From Prorocentrum cordatum (taxonomy: Eukaryota; Sar; Dinophyceae; Prorocentrales; Prorocentraceae), in assembly GCA_963575745.1 (NCBI GenBank), contig CAUYUJ010007269.1, forward strand, positions 353,501 to 417,500: a stretch of DNA of 64,000 bases, in the 5' to 3' direction. Position numbers and translations under genes: made by a program. Shown piece after piece: positions 39,451-51,528 of the stretch. The notes beneath the pieces are model-generated. The model saw nothing but the letters and a program-made list of their open reading frames with translations. It made no database searches and was not told the DNA's origin. Within the stretch, counting starts at the first letter, position 1; every line of letters begins with the position of its first letter.

Positions 39451-41243
39451 CGAAAGCGAGAGCGAGAGAGAACGACAGCAGGGCCACGAAGGACACGAAG
39501 TAGGCCACGAAGGGCGACAGCGGGGACACGAAGGGAATGCGTATGGGGCCACGAAGAGCGCGAACGAGCGGGGGCCACGAAGGGCAGATAATGCGGGGCC
39601 GCAGAAAGCAACGATGGGGCCACTGAGGGTAGCAACTGGGCCACGTAGGACAGTGAGGGGGCCACAGACGTCGACAGCGGGGCCACGAAGGGCATGCACA
39701 TGGGGCCACAATGGGCGCGAACGAGCGGGGGCCACGAAGGGCATACGTATGTCGGGCCGCGGAGGGCAAGGACGGGGCCACTGAGGGCAGCAACGGGGCC
39801 ACGAAGGGCAGCGAGGGGGCCACGAAGGGCGACAGAGGGGCCACGAAGGGCATGCATATGGGGCCACTACGGGCGCGGACGAGCAGGGGCCACGAAGGGC
39901 ATACATATATGGGGCCACGAAGGGCAGAGAGGGGGCCACGAAGGGCTGCAACGGGGCCACGAAGGGGACCGAGGGGGCCAAGAAGAGCTGCAACGGGGCC
40001 ACGAAGGGCTGCAACGGGGCCACGAAGGGCAGCGAGGGGGGGCCACGAAGGGCTGCAACGGGGCCACGAAACAACGCGAGAGGGCCGCGAAGGGCTGCAA
40101 CGGGGCCACGAAACAAAGAGAAGGGGCCACGAGGGGCTGCAACGGGGCCACGAAACAAAGCGAGTGGGCCACGAAGGGCTGCAACGGGGCCACGAAACAA
40201 AGCGAAGGGGCCACGAAGGGCTGCAACGGGGCCACGAAGGGCAGCGAGATCCCGATTCCTAGGTAATCTGTGAAGGAGTCCTAAGCGTGAGCGCGACTCG
40301 TGGGTGCCTGGGTGTTGGGAGCGCGGCGCTCGAGCAAATTGCAGGAAATTCCAACGCAAGAGCGCTATTCGTCAGTAAATTGCAAGCAAGTCTCCAGCGA
40401 GAGCGCGACTCCAGAGCGCCGGAAGAGCGACTCCTGAATCAAGTGTAAGGAATTCCCAAGCGAGAGCGCGAGCCCTGAATAAAATGCGAGGAAGTCTCGG
40501 GCGGGAGCGGGGGTCCTGGCTAAATTATGAGGAAGTCTCAGGCGGGAGCCGTTGTTGTTGAACATTATTACTTCTAAAGAATAATTATTGTTGGGGCCCC
40601 TGGTGCACGGCCCCCTCGCCGCGCCTAGGCCGCAGCCATGTTTTCATCATTTTCGTGAGGAAGTCTCCGGCAAAACGGGTTGGTCCGGATCCGGTTGTTT
40701 TGTTACGGGCGGTTTTCCCTTGCAAAGAACAAAGCAAAGTGGACATTTCTTGTTCTAACATAACCAAACTTCAAGAATCCCTTGCAACAAATAAGGTAAA
40801 GTGGACATTCGCGCGCGCAACACGAAATCCTTCCAAAACCTTAGTGTTCGTAGCGATTTTAACATAAAAACATCAAAAAACCATTTTTTTTGTTTTAAAG
40901 TGTCAAAATTTCATCCCGCGCGCTCTTGCGGATTTGTAGGAAACCCAACACTTTTCTCCCTGCAAATGTTACCACAACAAGTCACTGTACCCATGCGCCA
41001 GTGTAGTAGCCACGGTCGTCCGCAGGCCACGAAGTGAAGTGTCCGAACGTCATAGGGCGGGAAGCTGGGTGTGGGTGGTGGCGAAGAGTCGTTTGGAAAT
41101 GTGGTAGAGCTTGAACCGGCCCCCCCACAAAGTGGGGGTATTGGCGGGCGTCGTATGAAAACCCTGGCACTGGTGAGAACGGAGTGTCCCCACGTGCTAG
41201 TAATTGTTGTTGTTGTTGTTGTTGTTGCTGTTGTTGTTGTTGT
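38120..41243. mobile_element. 3.1-kb palindrome: arms of about 800 and 690 bp around composite repeat A
   Basis: The left arm 38120-38920 and right arm 40553-41243 are inverted copies. Landmarks in both are AATTACTAGCACGTGGGGAC, CACTTCGTGGC/CGGACGACCGTGGCTACTA, GAAATCCTTCCAAAACCTTA (inverse), CTTGAAGTTTGGTTATGTTA and CAACAATAATTATTCTT. The outer ends are AAC/GTT repeats. The left arm carries about 130 bp (about 38370-38505) not matched on the right. The 1632-bp spacer is family A, copy 2. No transposase is encoded. Confidence 0.82.
38921..40552 (-). repeat. Composite repeat family A, copy 2 (inverted)
   Basis: In reverse order to copy 1: (CAA)n 38921-39150; a unique part with GATCGAACCCC and GCGGCCGCGGACCGTCG (39150-39395), in which about 45 bp around GGCGGGGCGGCCGCGGACCG is duplicated; (GAC)n; a VNTR of GGGGCCACGAAGGGCTGCAA units (39470-40250); and degenerate GCGAGAGCGCGA units (40260-40545). 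A 414-codon minus-strand frame spans the VNTR because the unit is 21 bp. Confidence 0.8.
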
Positions 41244-41384
41244 AACCCGGGGGCCAAGGGCATAGTTTGAGCATCAAGACTTTCCCTGTCAAAAAACAGG
41301 GTGCGAGCGTCGAGGGGCACACTTTGACTAAGAAAAAACAATCTGCACCGGTGGGGGGATCAACCATTTTTTTCAGAAATGAAA

Positions 41385-41545
41385 ACTCAACAACATCAAC
41401 ACCAGCACCAACAACAACAACTACAACAACAATAACAATACCAATCACAATAATAACAACACCAACAACAATAACAGCAACAGCAGCAGCAACAGCAACA
41501 GGAACAGCAACAGCAACAACAACAACAACGACGCAACAAGCAGAA
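41385..41545. repeat. (CAA)n-rich tract
   Basis: CAACAAC and CAACAGCAG units. It lies just beyond the palindrome and may be the continuation of the AAC run that the palindrome interrupts. Confidence 0.85.
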
Positions 41546-41689
41546 TTCTCACCACGAAATCCCTATTCAGCCACGTACGCAAGAACAATGAATGACCGTT
41601 CGGCCCCCTCACTCTGACAATATTCGCTTCCGCGAAGCCATAACCTTCGCAAATTGCGCTGTATTCGCATTGCCGAGGCCAAGATTGCT

Positions 41690-42140
41690 CCAAGGCGCCC
41701 GAAGATGGCACCAAGACGGCCAAAGAGGGCCCAAAGAGGCCCCAAGAGCGCTCCAAGAGGCCTCCAGAGAGAGCCCCAAGAGGCCAACATCGTGGATGTG
41801 ACTAAGGTTTTTGGAAGGTGTTGGCCTTCTCGCATGTTCGGCTTTCCGACGCTCCAAGACGGCCCAAAAGGCTCCCAATGCCGCCCCCAGGCAGCCCAGC
41901 GCTCAAGACGGCCCAAGAGAGCCCCAGACGGCCCCAAGAGGGGCCCAAGCAGGGGACCGCGAGCCGAGCATTTGTGCCCCGAGAAACTCCGAGGAGGCCC
42001 CAAGAAGCCGTCAAGAGGCCCCAATAGGCGCCCAAGACGCGCCCAAGGACCCTCCAAGAGGCCGAAAAGATACCCCACGAGGCCCCAAGAAGCCCCCAAG
42101 AGGCGCCCACACCGCCTCCAAGAGGCCTCCGAGAGGCTCC
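41690..42140. repeat. Degenerate CAAGACGGCCC-type block
   Basis: Units CCAAGAGGCCCC, CAAGACGGCC and CCCAAGACGCG recur at irregular spacing. No conserved frame. Confidence 0.55.
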
Positions 42141-42149
42141 CCACGACAC

Positions 42150-43150
42150 CCTAACACATATACAAGAGGCCTCAGACCCACAACCCAGGCACGGTGGCGG
42201 GATGGGCGGAAGGCAACTAGGAGAACGCCAACGTCTCAATATGCGCTGATGATTCCTATCCGCCCCCGCATTGTGTTCCCAGGTGCGCCAAGGCAGCGCC
42301 GAGACGCACCGACGCGAGTCTGATACGTCCCATTCTGATCGAGAGGGGGGGAGGGGGCTGGCGGCAGGGGGCGAAGCCCTTACGGATGTAGACATATAAC
42401 ACACATATACACATATGCAAGCACCGGCAATCCGCCCACAATCGAGTTCCATTTGCAATCGCTGAGGCAAGAACGTCATCAGGTCAACACTACACGCTTG
42501 TTCCTTCCCCCGCGTTGCCGCCCAAGCTGTTCTCCTTCCTCCCTCTGGCTCCCAATTGCCACCACGATCTGGAGGCTGTCTCCAGGTGTGTGAAAGCTGA
42601 CGCTCACCCTGCGGATTGTCCAGGATCGGTTGACCAGGGAGACGGGCCAACAATCCAATCAGCCCGGCCACGCTTCTCCCGCTGCTGGTGTCGTCTGTGC
42701 CCTGCTGCACCGGCACTAAGCATCTCGATGCACGCTCGTGTCGGACGAAGGATCACCCCCCACTTCCTCGTTCTGCTCCTCCAGAAACATGTTCGGAGGA
42801 TGAGGGGGCTGAAAAGGAGCAGCACATGCAAAAGTAAGACATCGACAGCGGCAGTGTACGACAACGCCCGCGTCAATGTCGAAGAACACACCACCGATAG
42901 CAGTGGGGGCGACGAAGCCAAAGCCGTCAACGCGAGCAGCAACAGCGATGGACGACCACAGCGGCGGGGCGACGTCCTGCGCAGCGGCGCGGGCGACAAC
43001 ATATCGCCTCTCCCGCTCATCCCCCTGTCTCACTCCTCTTGTCCTCTCATTCATCCTCTTTCGTCCTCCTCATCATTCTCCTCCTCCTCCCCGCCTTAGT
43101 CACCCCCCCGCAGGGCTCCAGGGACGTGTTATCATCCTCACAGTCGTTAC
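42150..43150. other. Unannotated stretch, no gene seen
   Basis: No array or recognisable domain. Frames of 140-190 codons at 42515-43099 and on the minus strand lack motifs. A short pyrimidine-rich run lies near 43050-43100. Confidence 0.4.
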
Positions 43151-43154
43151 CACA

Positions 43155-43841
43155 CTTCTCTTGGCGCAATCATCCTCGTTGTCACCATCGCCATCATCAT
43201 GAAACTCATGACGAACAAAACCGCCGTCAACAGCAATATCATCATCTGCAACATCATCACCATCATCGTGATCATCATGTTCATCACCACCATCGCCACC
43301 ATCATTATCGTGATCATGGTCATGACCATGCTCATGAACATGGTCAGTATAATCAGCATCATCACCATCATCATCAACACCATCGCCATGTTCATAATCA
43401 TTCTCGTCGCCATCGCCATCGTCAACGTACTCATCACCGTCGACATCAGCACCATCGTCAGCATTATCAATTTCACAGCCATTGTCACCCCATCACCACC
43501 ATCACCATCAGTATCACCGTCATCATCCTCATCATCATCAGCATCATCATCAGCATCATCAGCATCATCATCAACATCATCATTATGAGCAGCAACATCA
43601 TCACTATCACCATCACAACCATCACCACTATCATCAGCATCGTCGTCACCATGATCACAAACACCACCACCATCATCATCAACATTACCATCCCCATCCC
43701 CATCACCATCACCATCAACATCGTCATCAGCATCACCATCATCATTATCGCCATCACCATCACCATCATCATCATTATCACCACCATCATCATCGGCATC
43801 GTCATCGTTATCTGTATGATCATCACCATCATCACCCCCAC

Positions 43842-43894
<53 letters not shown>

Positions 43895-43985
43895 GCATCG
43901 CCAACATCAACAACCACAACATCATCATCGTCATCATCATCACCAACATCAGCATCATCACCATTGTCAGTATCATGCTTGCCCC
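43155..43985. repeat. Degenerate (ATC)n array, about 830 bp
   Basis: CATCATCACC units with ATT, GTC and AAC substitutions; near pure CAT at 43845-43895. Frames of Ile/Thr, His and Ser on plus and Asp or Met on minus come from the repeat. Confidence 0.93.
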
Positions 43986-44039
43986 TTCCCGTTGGACCCT
44001 CGAGGGTACCGCAAACAAGTTCCAAACATGCTCCTTTTG

Positions 44040-44400
44040 ATCTTCGCCCCCGTTCTCCTCCTCCACATCCTCGACCTCCTGGTCGGCCTGGCCTCTCCTA
44101 CTTCTCCTCCTAATCCTCCTCCTCCCCTCCGCCTCCCGTTCCCTCTTCTCCCCCCGGCACCTCGCATCGTCCTCGTCGTTGTCGTCGTCGTCGTCCTCCT
44201 CCTCCTGCCATTGCCCCTCCCTCTCCCGGCTCCTCTTTCTCCTCCTGCTCCTACCCCCATGACCCCTCTACAACTCCTTATCTAACTCCTTCCCCTCCGC
44301 CCCTCCCAGCTCTTTTTTCCTTCTGTTCCTCCCCCCATCCTCCCCCTACGACTCCTCATCGTATTCCTTCTCCGCCTCCCATCCCCCTCACATCCACAAC
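44040..44400. repeat. Pyrimidine-rich TCC/CTC low-complexity DNA
   Basis: Imperfect CTC repeats with a short GTCGTC run at about 44170-44195. Confidence 0.7.
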
Positions 44401-45480
44401 TACTTAACATGGGTACACCTGCTCCCTCTGCCCAGATACTGCCTGTCTTTGCCGTCGCAGTCCTGTATGGTTTTCCACACGAGCGACTGCCTAAAGATGA
44501 GCGTCGACCTTCAGCAATCGGCTGCATCGCTGGCCACATTTAGCGACATGTCTTGAGCCCCCGTCTCGCAGAACGTCGCTCTCGCCGCGTCGCAGGCCGT
44601 GCTCTCGCAACAACCAAAGAGGAGGTCCCGCTGAAATGTTTGCCGCGATTTCGGATTTACATTGAGCTCTCGTCCAACTGTAAGGACTCTCGCCGCAGTG
44701 CATTGGCGGCGCGCGCAAGGGAGTAGGGGGGAGGGGGGAAGGCTTCTCAGAGGCAGGGGTGCTTCTGGGAATCCTTCCTCCCTCTCCCTGCCCCTCTCTG
44801 CGCGTGGCCGATGTACGGAGCTCTCGCCGCTGTGCTGGCAGCACTCCTGTTGTAGCGTTGGCGACATGTGTCGCCGCGCCACTTGTTCTCGACGCGCCCA
44901 AATGGACGACGCCGACACCACGGCAAGCCCACGGCAAGCCCTGCGCCGCGCGCCCCAAGTAATTAGGCGAGGCCGCCACCGCGGCACCCCCCACGACGAA
45001 CCCACCGCGCTCGAGGCGGCGCTTGCCCTGGTGGCCAAAGCGCCCGCCCCAAGACGGACGGCCGCGCGTCGGAACGAGGGGGCGCGGCGACACGCTGAGG
45101 CTCCGCAGCGCCCTCGGTCCCACGGAACGACGCCCTCGCCGCCGCGCCAGCCGCACCACTGCGTCAGCCCCCCGCCGTAGCGCCTGCCGCGTCGGAGGGA
45201 CAACGTGTGCCTGTCGGGGCCCATGCCTCCTTCGACATCGGGCTCTGCGAACCAAAGGCTTCTGACTTCGCGCTTCGCGCTGCGCGAGGCGCGAATACCT
45301 TCGCGCTCTCGCGCCGCCCCCCAAGGTAGAAGAGGAGGATGAAGAGGAACTGGAGCCGAACCGCGAACCGCGAATAACTTCGCGCCCTCGAGGGCGCCCC
45401 TGAAGAAAAGAGGGGGCTCAACCCCATGGGAAGGGATGGGAAAGAGGGGTGGGATGTCAGAGATTGGGCGAGCTCACCAA
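44400..45480. other. Unannotated GC-rich stretch
   Basis: Frames on both strands exceed 170 codons, for example minus 44491-45324, but none shows a recognisable domain. A duplicated TCGCGC.CTCG..GGCGCC lies near 45300 and 45382. A real gene cannot be excluded. Confidence 0.35.
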
Positions 45481-45489
45481 CCCTGCCCA

Positions 45490-46520
45490 CCCCAAGGATT
45501 GTGCTGTGCTGTGCTGTGCTGAAATCAGATGTGTCATGCCGCGATGACTTGCGTTGTGCTCTATAGCGTCGTGGATCAAGTCGCACTTGGCACCCGAATC
45601 CTGACCGTACTGATCTGGATCTTCAGCTCGAGCTGCCTGAGTGCATAGCTGGCCTAGGGCTGGTTGCAGTCGACACGTGTGGGACGCTCAATCAGTTCGA
45701 GCTCAAGCTTCGCCTCAATTCCGAAGCGGGACGAGACGACACGGGGCGCAGGGTGCATGGACGCGCCACGGAATGTGCCAGGGGGCGTAAGGGACGTGTC
45801 AGGGGACGTGGCAAGGGACGCGCTACGGAACATGCAAGGACGCGCCGAGGGGGGCGGGGCATATGCCGTCTTGTTCTCGGGGGTTAGAAACCCACGTGTT
45901 TTCACGCTTGTCCCGATCTGGTGTGTTAGGAAACCGCGTGGTTTCACGTTGGTCCCGGTTTGGCGCGTTATGAACTCTACTGTATGCTTGTCCCGTTCTG
46001 GGGCATTAGGGGCCCACGTGCTTTCACGCATGCCCCGCTCTGGGGCGTCAGAAACCAATGTATTTTCACGCTTGCCCCGTTCTGGGACGTTCGGGGCCTA
46101 CGTGTTTTCACGCGTGTCCCGCTCTGGGGCATTCGGAACCGATGTGTTTTCACGCTTGTCTCGCCCTGGTGCGTCAAGACCCCTCGTGTGTTCACGCTTG
46201 TCCCGTTCGGGGGCGTCAAGGGCCTGTGTATTTTCACGCTTGTCCCGCTCTGGGGCGTTAGGACCCCGCGTGCTTTTACGCTGGCCCTTCCCTGGAGCGT
46301 TGGGAACCACGTGTTGTCACGCATGTCCCGCTCTGGAGCGTTTGGAACCCACGTGCTTTCACTCTTGTCCCACTTTGGGGAGTTCAGAAAACAATTTCAC
46401 TGTTGTCCCGATTTGGGACGTTGGGAACCCACTTTCACGCTTGTCCCGCTTTGGGGCGTTAGGAACCCACGTGTTTTCACGCGTGTCGTGCCCTCGAGCG
46501 TGAGGAATCTGCGCGTTTCA
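45490..46520 (+). repeat. Composite repeat family B, copy 3
   Basis: The core 45590-45760 (CTGATCTGGATCTTCAGCTC, GAGCTGCCTGAGTG, CGACACGTGTGGGACGCTCA) matches copy 1. Then come GGACGCGCCACGGAA units and a VNTR of about 45-bp CACGCTTGTCCCG...GGGGCGTTAGGAACCCACGT units (45895-46500). It ends near CACAAGCGCTTGGC, where the TTTCGCTCGAG tail of other copies is missing or diverged. Confidence 0.68.
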
Positions 46521-46524
46521 CAAG

Positions 46525-46580
46525 CGCTTGGCTTGAAAAATACCCCCCCCTCCCGGAAACCAAAGGGGGGGGGTACCCAA
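46525..46580. other. Hairpin with C/G runs
   Basis: AATACCCCCCCCTCC faces AAGGGGGGGGGTACC around a short loop. It may be the remnant of an inverted-repeat element. Confidence 0.45.
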
Positions 46581-46612
46581 AAAATTCCCGGATAGATCGC
46601 GCAGAACTAAAC

Positions 46613-47105
46613 ATGTTTCAAATTAGAAGCCGGCCGTGCAGGATAGGCCATTTTCCTCTCCACGGCTCCCAGGCAGGCATCCTCGCAGCGACTTGCTTGA
46701 GGTTGAAACGTGTCGTTTCCCTACTCGTTCCCAGCACGCGTGCCTGAAGCCTATGCGGAACTCCTTCGCTGCGCTTCGGTGGCTCCTGCAAAGCTCCTAC
46801 TCCGAAGCTTGCAAGCTCTCGAGACATCCTTCCAAACGCCAGTTAAAGTACTTCCAAACATCTTTCCAACTCCTTTCCTGCTGCGTTGTTTCCAGATAAC
46901 TCCCTGGAAGCTAGAAGGGCTTCAGACTAGAAGCCGGCACCGCAGGGTAGCCCTGGAGCTCGTTCCAGCTTCCCGCACGACTCCTGTGAACTCCCAGCTT
47001 GTCCCGGAAGGCCTTTCCTAACTGTTCCCCAGTACGTCTGCCGTGAAGCTTTCCAGAAGCTCCGTTCCAGAGCTTCCAGAGCTCCTTCGAAGGACTTTCC
47101 ATAAG
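46613..47105. repeat. Diverged tandem duplication, period about 305 bp
   Basis: TAGAAGCCGGC..GCAGG.TAG (46625 and 46930) and CCTA.T.GTTCCC.AG.ACG..TGCC.TGAAGC (46720 and 47020) are aligned duplicates. No gene is recognised. Confidence 0.5.
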
Positions 47106-47299
47106 ATTCTGTGGCCTCGCTATCCAGGGTTTGGACACCACAAATTCCATCCCCTTCCTTGGAAACCAGGCGGGGGGGGTGGGGCCCTTGTCCCCTTCCC
47201 TTTCCCCGAGAAGGGGGAGGGGGCGAAAACAAAGGGGAGGGTGGCCCCCGAACCCGGCAGGGAGGGGAACGGGAGCGAAAAAGGAAGGGAGGGCCCCCT

Positions 47300-47356
47300 T
47301 CCCATTGGGAGCGACGACGATGACGACGACGACGGCGACGACGGTGACGGCAACGA

Positions 47357-47401
<45 letters not shown>

Positions 47402-47403
47402 GA

Positions 47404-47453
<50 letters not shown>

Positions 47454-47525
47454 AGGCAGCGACGGCGACGGCGACGGACAGCGACGGTGACGGCGACGAC
47501 GACGACGACGACGACAACGACGAGT
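47300..47525. repeat. (GAC)n array
   Basis: GAC/GGC/AAC units in constant phase; the plus strand encodes poly-Asp and other frames are Arg- or Thr-rich. It is the inverse motif of the 55-61 kb array. Confidence 0.93.
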
Positions 47526-47529
47526 TGGT

Positions 47530-48215
47530 GAACCGGTCGGGCGGGCGGAACACTAAGTGCAACTTTCACTCTGCGTTGGGAGACTTTATAATGAGACACT
47601 ATATCACAACCGCCACAGACACAAGTCGGGCGGGTCGTCACTATGTGTCTATGTGTGGGGAAATGAAGCATGACCGCTAAAAACGCTGGTCGGGCAGCTG
47701 GGGCGTCCAAGTTGGGCCAGCCAAACATTTCATGCAACCTGCCCTGTGAGAAATGAGGAACTTAAGGGGGAATCGTTCACAACCGCCAAAGACGCCGGTC
47801 AGGCGAGCGGGACATTCTCAGTTATGGGGCGTCCATATCGGGCGGGCGGGACATTAAATATGCAATCTTCACTCTGTGTTCGGAGAATATCATGGGAGAA
47901 TGTATCACGACCGCCAAAGATAGATGTTGGGCGGAAATCTGTAGTCAGGATGGGGCGTCCAAATGGGGCGGGCGGGACATTATATGCAACCTTCACTGCG
48001 TGAAATGAGAAAACTGACGGGGAATCGATCGAAACCGCCGAAGACGCCGTCCGGGCGGGCTGGATAATAAAGGAACCATTCGTTCAAACATAGGGCGTCC
48101 ATATCGGGCGGGCGGGACATTAAATGCAATCTTCACTGGGGAGAATGTCATGAGACAGTATATATCACGACCGCCGCAAACGCAGCACGGGTGGGCGGGA
48201 CATTAAATGAAACCT
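47530..48215. repeat. Tandem repeat, period about 130 bp, 5-6 copies
   Basis: GGGGCGTCCA, TCGGGCGGGCGGGACATTAA, TGCAA.CTTCACT and ATCACGACCGCCAAAGACGC recur in that order with anchors near 47537, 47704, 47838, 47966, 48101 and 48187. Confidence 0.82.
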
Positions 48216-48829
48216 GTCGTCGTCGTCGACTTCGTCGTCCTCTTCGGCATCTACGTCGCCATAGTCGTCGCCATTTGTCGATCCTTGATTGCGCGTGCCG
48301 GCCCCCTGTTGCCAGCGTCGCCGCCGTCGTGTGCGCTCGCTGACCCCCCTCGTCGTCTTCGTCGTCGTCGGCCCTCGGGATTCTAGCGAGAGGCGAGGCG
48401 GGGGAGGACCTCCCGGTTTTCGGGGGGCCCGCCCCCCCCCCTGGGGCTCGGAGCCTGGAGTCATTTTACGGAAGCCCCCCCCCCCGCCCCAGTCGAACAC
48501 GGGGGGGGGACCCTACAAGCGACCACCGAAAAAGCGCTTTCTTACCACGCGGTCGTCTGGGCCAACCAAAGCGGGGGTGGAGCACAACAGCAAGAACGAA
48601 TCCGCCGAGCCCGGCTTGCCTGGGGTGAGAAGGCGTGTGAGATGATCAGCTGTCCCCCTCCCCCTTTCCCCGTCCCCCAGGGCCCAACATCCACCTTGAG
48701 GGCGAGGGAAGGGGGGGTATCCGGGCTCGTCGGCGCACTCAAAGAGGCTCTGGAGCGTCCAAATCTGCCGTCCGTGACCTTACAGACGTGCCAGAAGGTC
48801 CTGAATCGCCGAACGACTGGCCCACGACG

Positions 48830-49330
48830 ACCACGATGGCTCCAAGACGCCTCAAGACGCCTTCAAGACGCCCCAGGAGAGGCCCAAGAGAGTTCTCAAG
48901 AGGGCCCCGAGCGGCAACAAATGATGATATCCACTGGATTTTTGTTTGTTACTTCTGGGGTTCTCGTCTCCTTGAGCTTCCGACGCTCCAGGACGGCCCA
49001 AGAGGCCCCAAAGCCCGCCCAAAAACTGCCCCGGAGGCCTCTCCGAGGGTCCCGGAACGGCGCCCAAGAGGGCTCCAAGACGGCCCAAAGAGGGACACGG
49101 CCAAAAGATCGTCCCAACAGGGTCCCGACAGAGGCCAAGAAGGAGGACACGAAACGAGAATCCGATCTTCCACCCCAAGAGGCTCCCCCACCAGAAGTCC
49201 CCAAGCCTCAACAGGCCCCAAGAGGCCCAAAAGAGGCCCCAAAACTGCCCCCAAGACGCTTCAACACCACCTCCAAGAGGCTCAGCCACGCCCCCAAACA
49301 GTTCCAAAGACATCCACTAAAGTCCCCAGG
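48830..49330. repeat. Degenerate CAAGACGGCCC-type block
   Basis: CAAGACGCC, CCAAGAGGCCCC and CCCAAGACG units recur throughout. Confidence 0.52.
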
Positions 49331-49484
49331 TCATGCCCAAGACGACCACGACGCCTCGACCGTGGACTCCCCGCCTCTTCTGGGGGCTGGCGGAAGGAAT
49401 GGCGCAAGCCTCTTGAACCAACGAATCGGCACCACCCTCCTGGAGGCTGGGACGCCTCCTGGAGCAACCAAGAACCGTTCGGAA

Positions 49485-50060
49485 ACAACGTGTTTTCGTG
49501 CTTGTCCCGCTCTGGGGCGTTGGAAGCCAACAGTTTGTCAAGCTTGTCCCGCCATGCGGGGTCAGGATCCCACGTGTTTTCAGGCTTGTCCCGCTCTGGG
49601 GCGCTAGGAACCCAAGCGTTTTCGTGCTTGTCCCGCTCTGGGAAGCCAGGGCTCAAGTGTTTCACGCTTGTCCCGCGCTGTAGCGCTAGACACCCATGTG
49701 TTTTCACGCCTGTCCCGCTTTGGGGCGTTAGGAGCCCATGTGTTTTCACGCTTATCCAGCTCTGGCGCGTCAGAAACCATGTGTTTGCACGAGTGTCCCG
49801 CTCTGAGGCGTTCTGGACCCATGTGTTTTCACGCCTGTCCCGCTCTGTGGCGTTGGGAACCCATGCGTTTTCACGTTCATCCAGCCCTGGCGCGTCAAGA
49901 CCCCGTGCGTTTGCACGCTTGTCCCGCCTGGTGGCGTCGGGAACCCACGTGTTTTCACACGCTTCCGCGTTCCCAAGACCACCTGGGCATCCTGGGGCGC
50001 CGAAGCCGCTCAAGTGTTGCACAACAAGCGTGTCGCTCGAGATATCCTTGCCATCCCTTT
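49485..50060 (+). repeat. Composite repeat family B, copy 4 (5' truncated)
   Basis: Only the VNTR (TTTTCACGCTTGTCCCGC, TGGGGCGTTAGGAACCC, unit about 45 bp, 49490-49970) and the following AAGCGTGTCGCTCGAGATA are present. The CTGATCTGGATCTT core is absent. Confidence 0.65.
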
Positions 50061-50980
50061 GCGCAGGACGCGCCGTCCTCGAGCGGGCACGCAACATGTC
50101 AGCAGTTGCATATGTCATGTCAGAACTTAGCGTATCCAGATTTCGATATGTACTGCGGGTTCTGCGCAAAACGCTTTGCATTTCTTGAACAGAAAAAAAC
50201 GGGGGTCAGCGGACCCCGTTATTTATCCAGGCTCCGAGATGGGGGGGACTTCCCTTGAGAGGACACGCGCGAAATGCATGTTCTAACACAAGATGGGGCT
50301 CCAAATCGTTTGTAACTTGAACGCCCCTGAAAGGGCAGACACCGCCGCCCCCACTTTTTGTCGGAGCCTGGAGTTTCCATTTGGGGGGTCCAGCACGGCC
50401 CCAGAGGGTCCAAGACGACGCGGAGAAGAGCCCAAGAAGGGCTTCCAAGGACCCCCTAGGCGCGCCCACAACCGCTCACCACAACACCAAAAAGGAGTAC
50501 AGACGGGCATTGAGGGACCCGAGAGGCTGTTGAGGGCGGCCGCAGAGAGCATCCGCAGGTTCCAAGATGGCCGCAAGAGCCCGCGGAGATACACGGGAGC
50601 TCCAAGAGAGGCTCCAGGAACCGCCCGATAAGGACATAGTCGTCAGAAATCTATGTGGTTTACGATGCGTGTTACAATGCTCTTTACTTGTTGGGGGGCT
50701 CTGATGTATGAGACTCGAAGGCAGGTGGAAAGGCATCTGGGACGGCCGTTGGTGGCCAGAAGGGCGGTCAAGATCAGCCCAGAAAGAGCCCCGAGAGGCC
50801 CTCAAAACTGGCCCAGCAGGCTCCCGGAAAGGTGTCTGAGAGGGCTGGTGGCGCTCGGCAGCCGACCACGTGAAAGGGGGGTCGTTTTGGGACGAGGTGG
50901 TGGCCAGAAGGCGCCCCGGCCGCAGCCCGGGCACCTGGACCGGCGGAATCAGCAGGCCGCGGGGAGGGCACCAGGAGTTA
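50060..50980. other. Mostly unannotated stretch with a degenerate repeat block
   Basis: 50385-50610 is another CAAGAGGCCCC/CAAGACGGCC-type block. The rest shows no array or recognisable gene. Confidence 0.4.
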
Positions 50981-51155
50981 ACGGGCGAAGAACGGTATAA
51001 AATAAACTTTTTCGCCGTCGGGGACACCTGCCCCAGGGCGGCTGGAAAGTTTATACCCTTGCGGTGGCACCGTAGGGGTACAAACTTTCCAGCCGCCCAG
51101 GGACAGGAGCCCCCGACAACGAAAAAGTTTAGTTTAAACCGTTCTTCGCTCGCTG
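50979..51155. mobile_element. Near-perfect 177-bp palindrome
   Basis: The arms meet near 51067 with almost no spacer. GCGAAGAACGGT, AAACTTTTTCG, GGGCGGCTGGAAAGTTT and GTACCC/GCGGTG pair with their inverse on the other side. There is no coding capacity. Confidence 0.78.
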
Positions 51156-51528
51156 AAGGAGGGGCTGCCAGGGCTCCGAGGAGGGGCATTTGGCACGAGG
51201 CGTGCGTGGGCAGGGGACCGACAGGAAAGACTCCGTGCAGGCCACGCGGCGGGGATCTCACACGCCGTGCCCGGTGGGGCGGCGGGTCGAGCGAGATCCG
51301 CCGGCCCTCCGAGAGCTCGGAGCCAGGGGCAGTGGAGCACAACGGACAGAGAGCCCGGGGCCCACGCCCTTCTGCGGGAAGGAGGGATGGCAGGAGGGGG
51401 AGGAGCAGGTCCGACCACCGCCCAGGAGGGCCAACGAACAGCACCGGGGACATCGACGTCCAAATCCCAGTCGAGGCTTCTCAAGCAGTCCGGATCGGTC
51501 TACAGGTCTGGAGTGCTGCTCCTGTGGG

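Noticed and set aside
44491-45324. 277-codon minus frame and overlapping frames in GC-rich DNA
   Set aside because: Several frames are open at once, as expected for high GC. No motif, leader or codon pattern singles one out.
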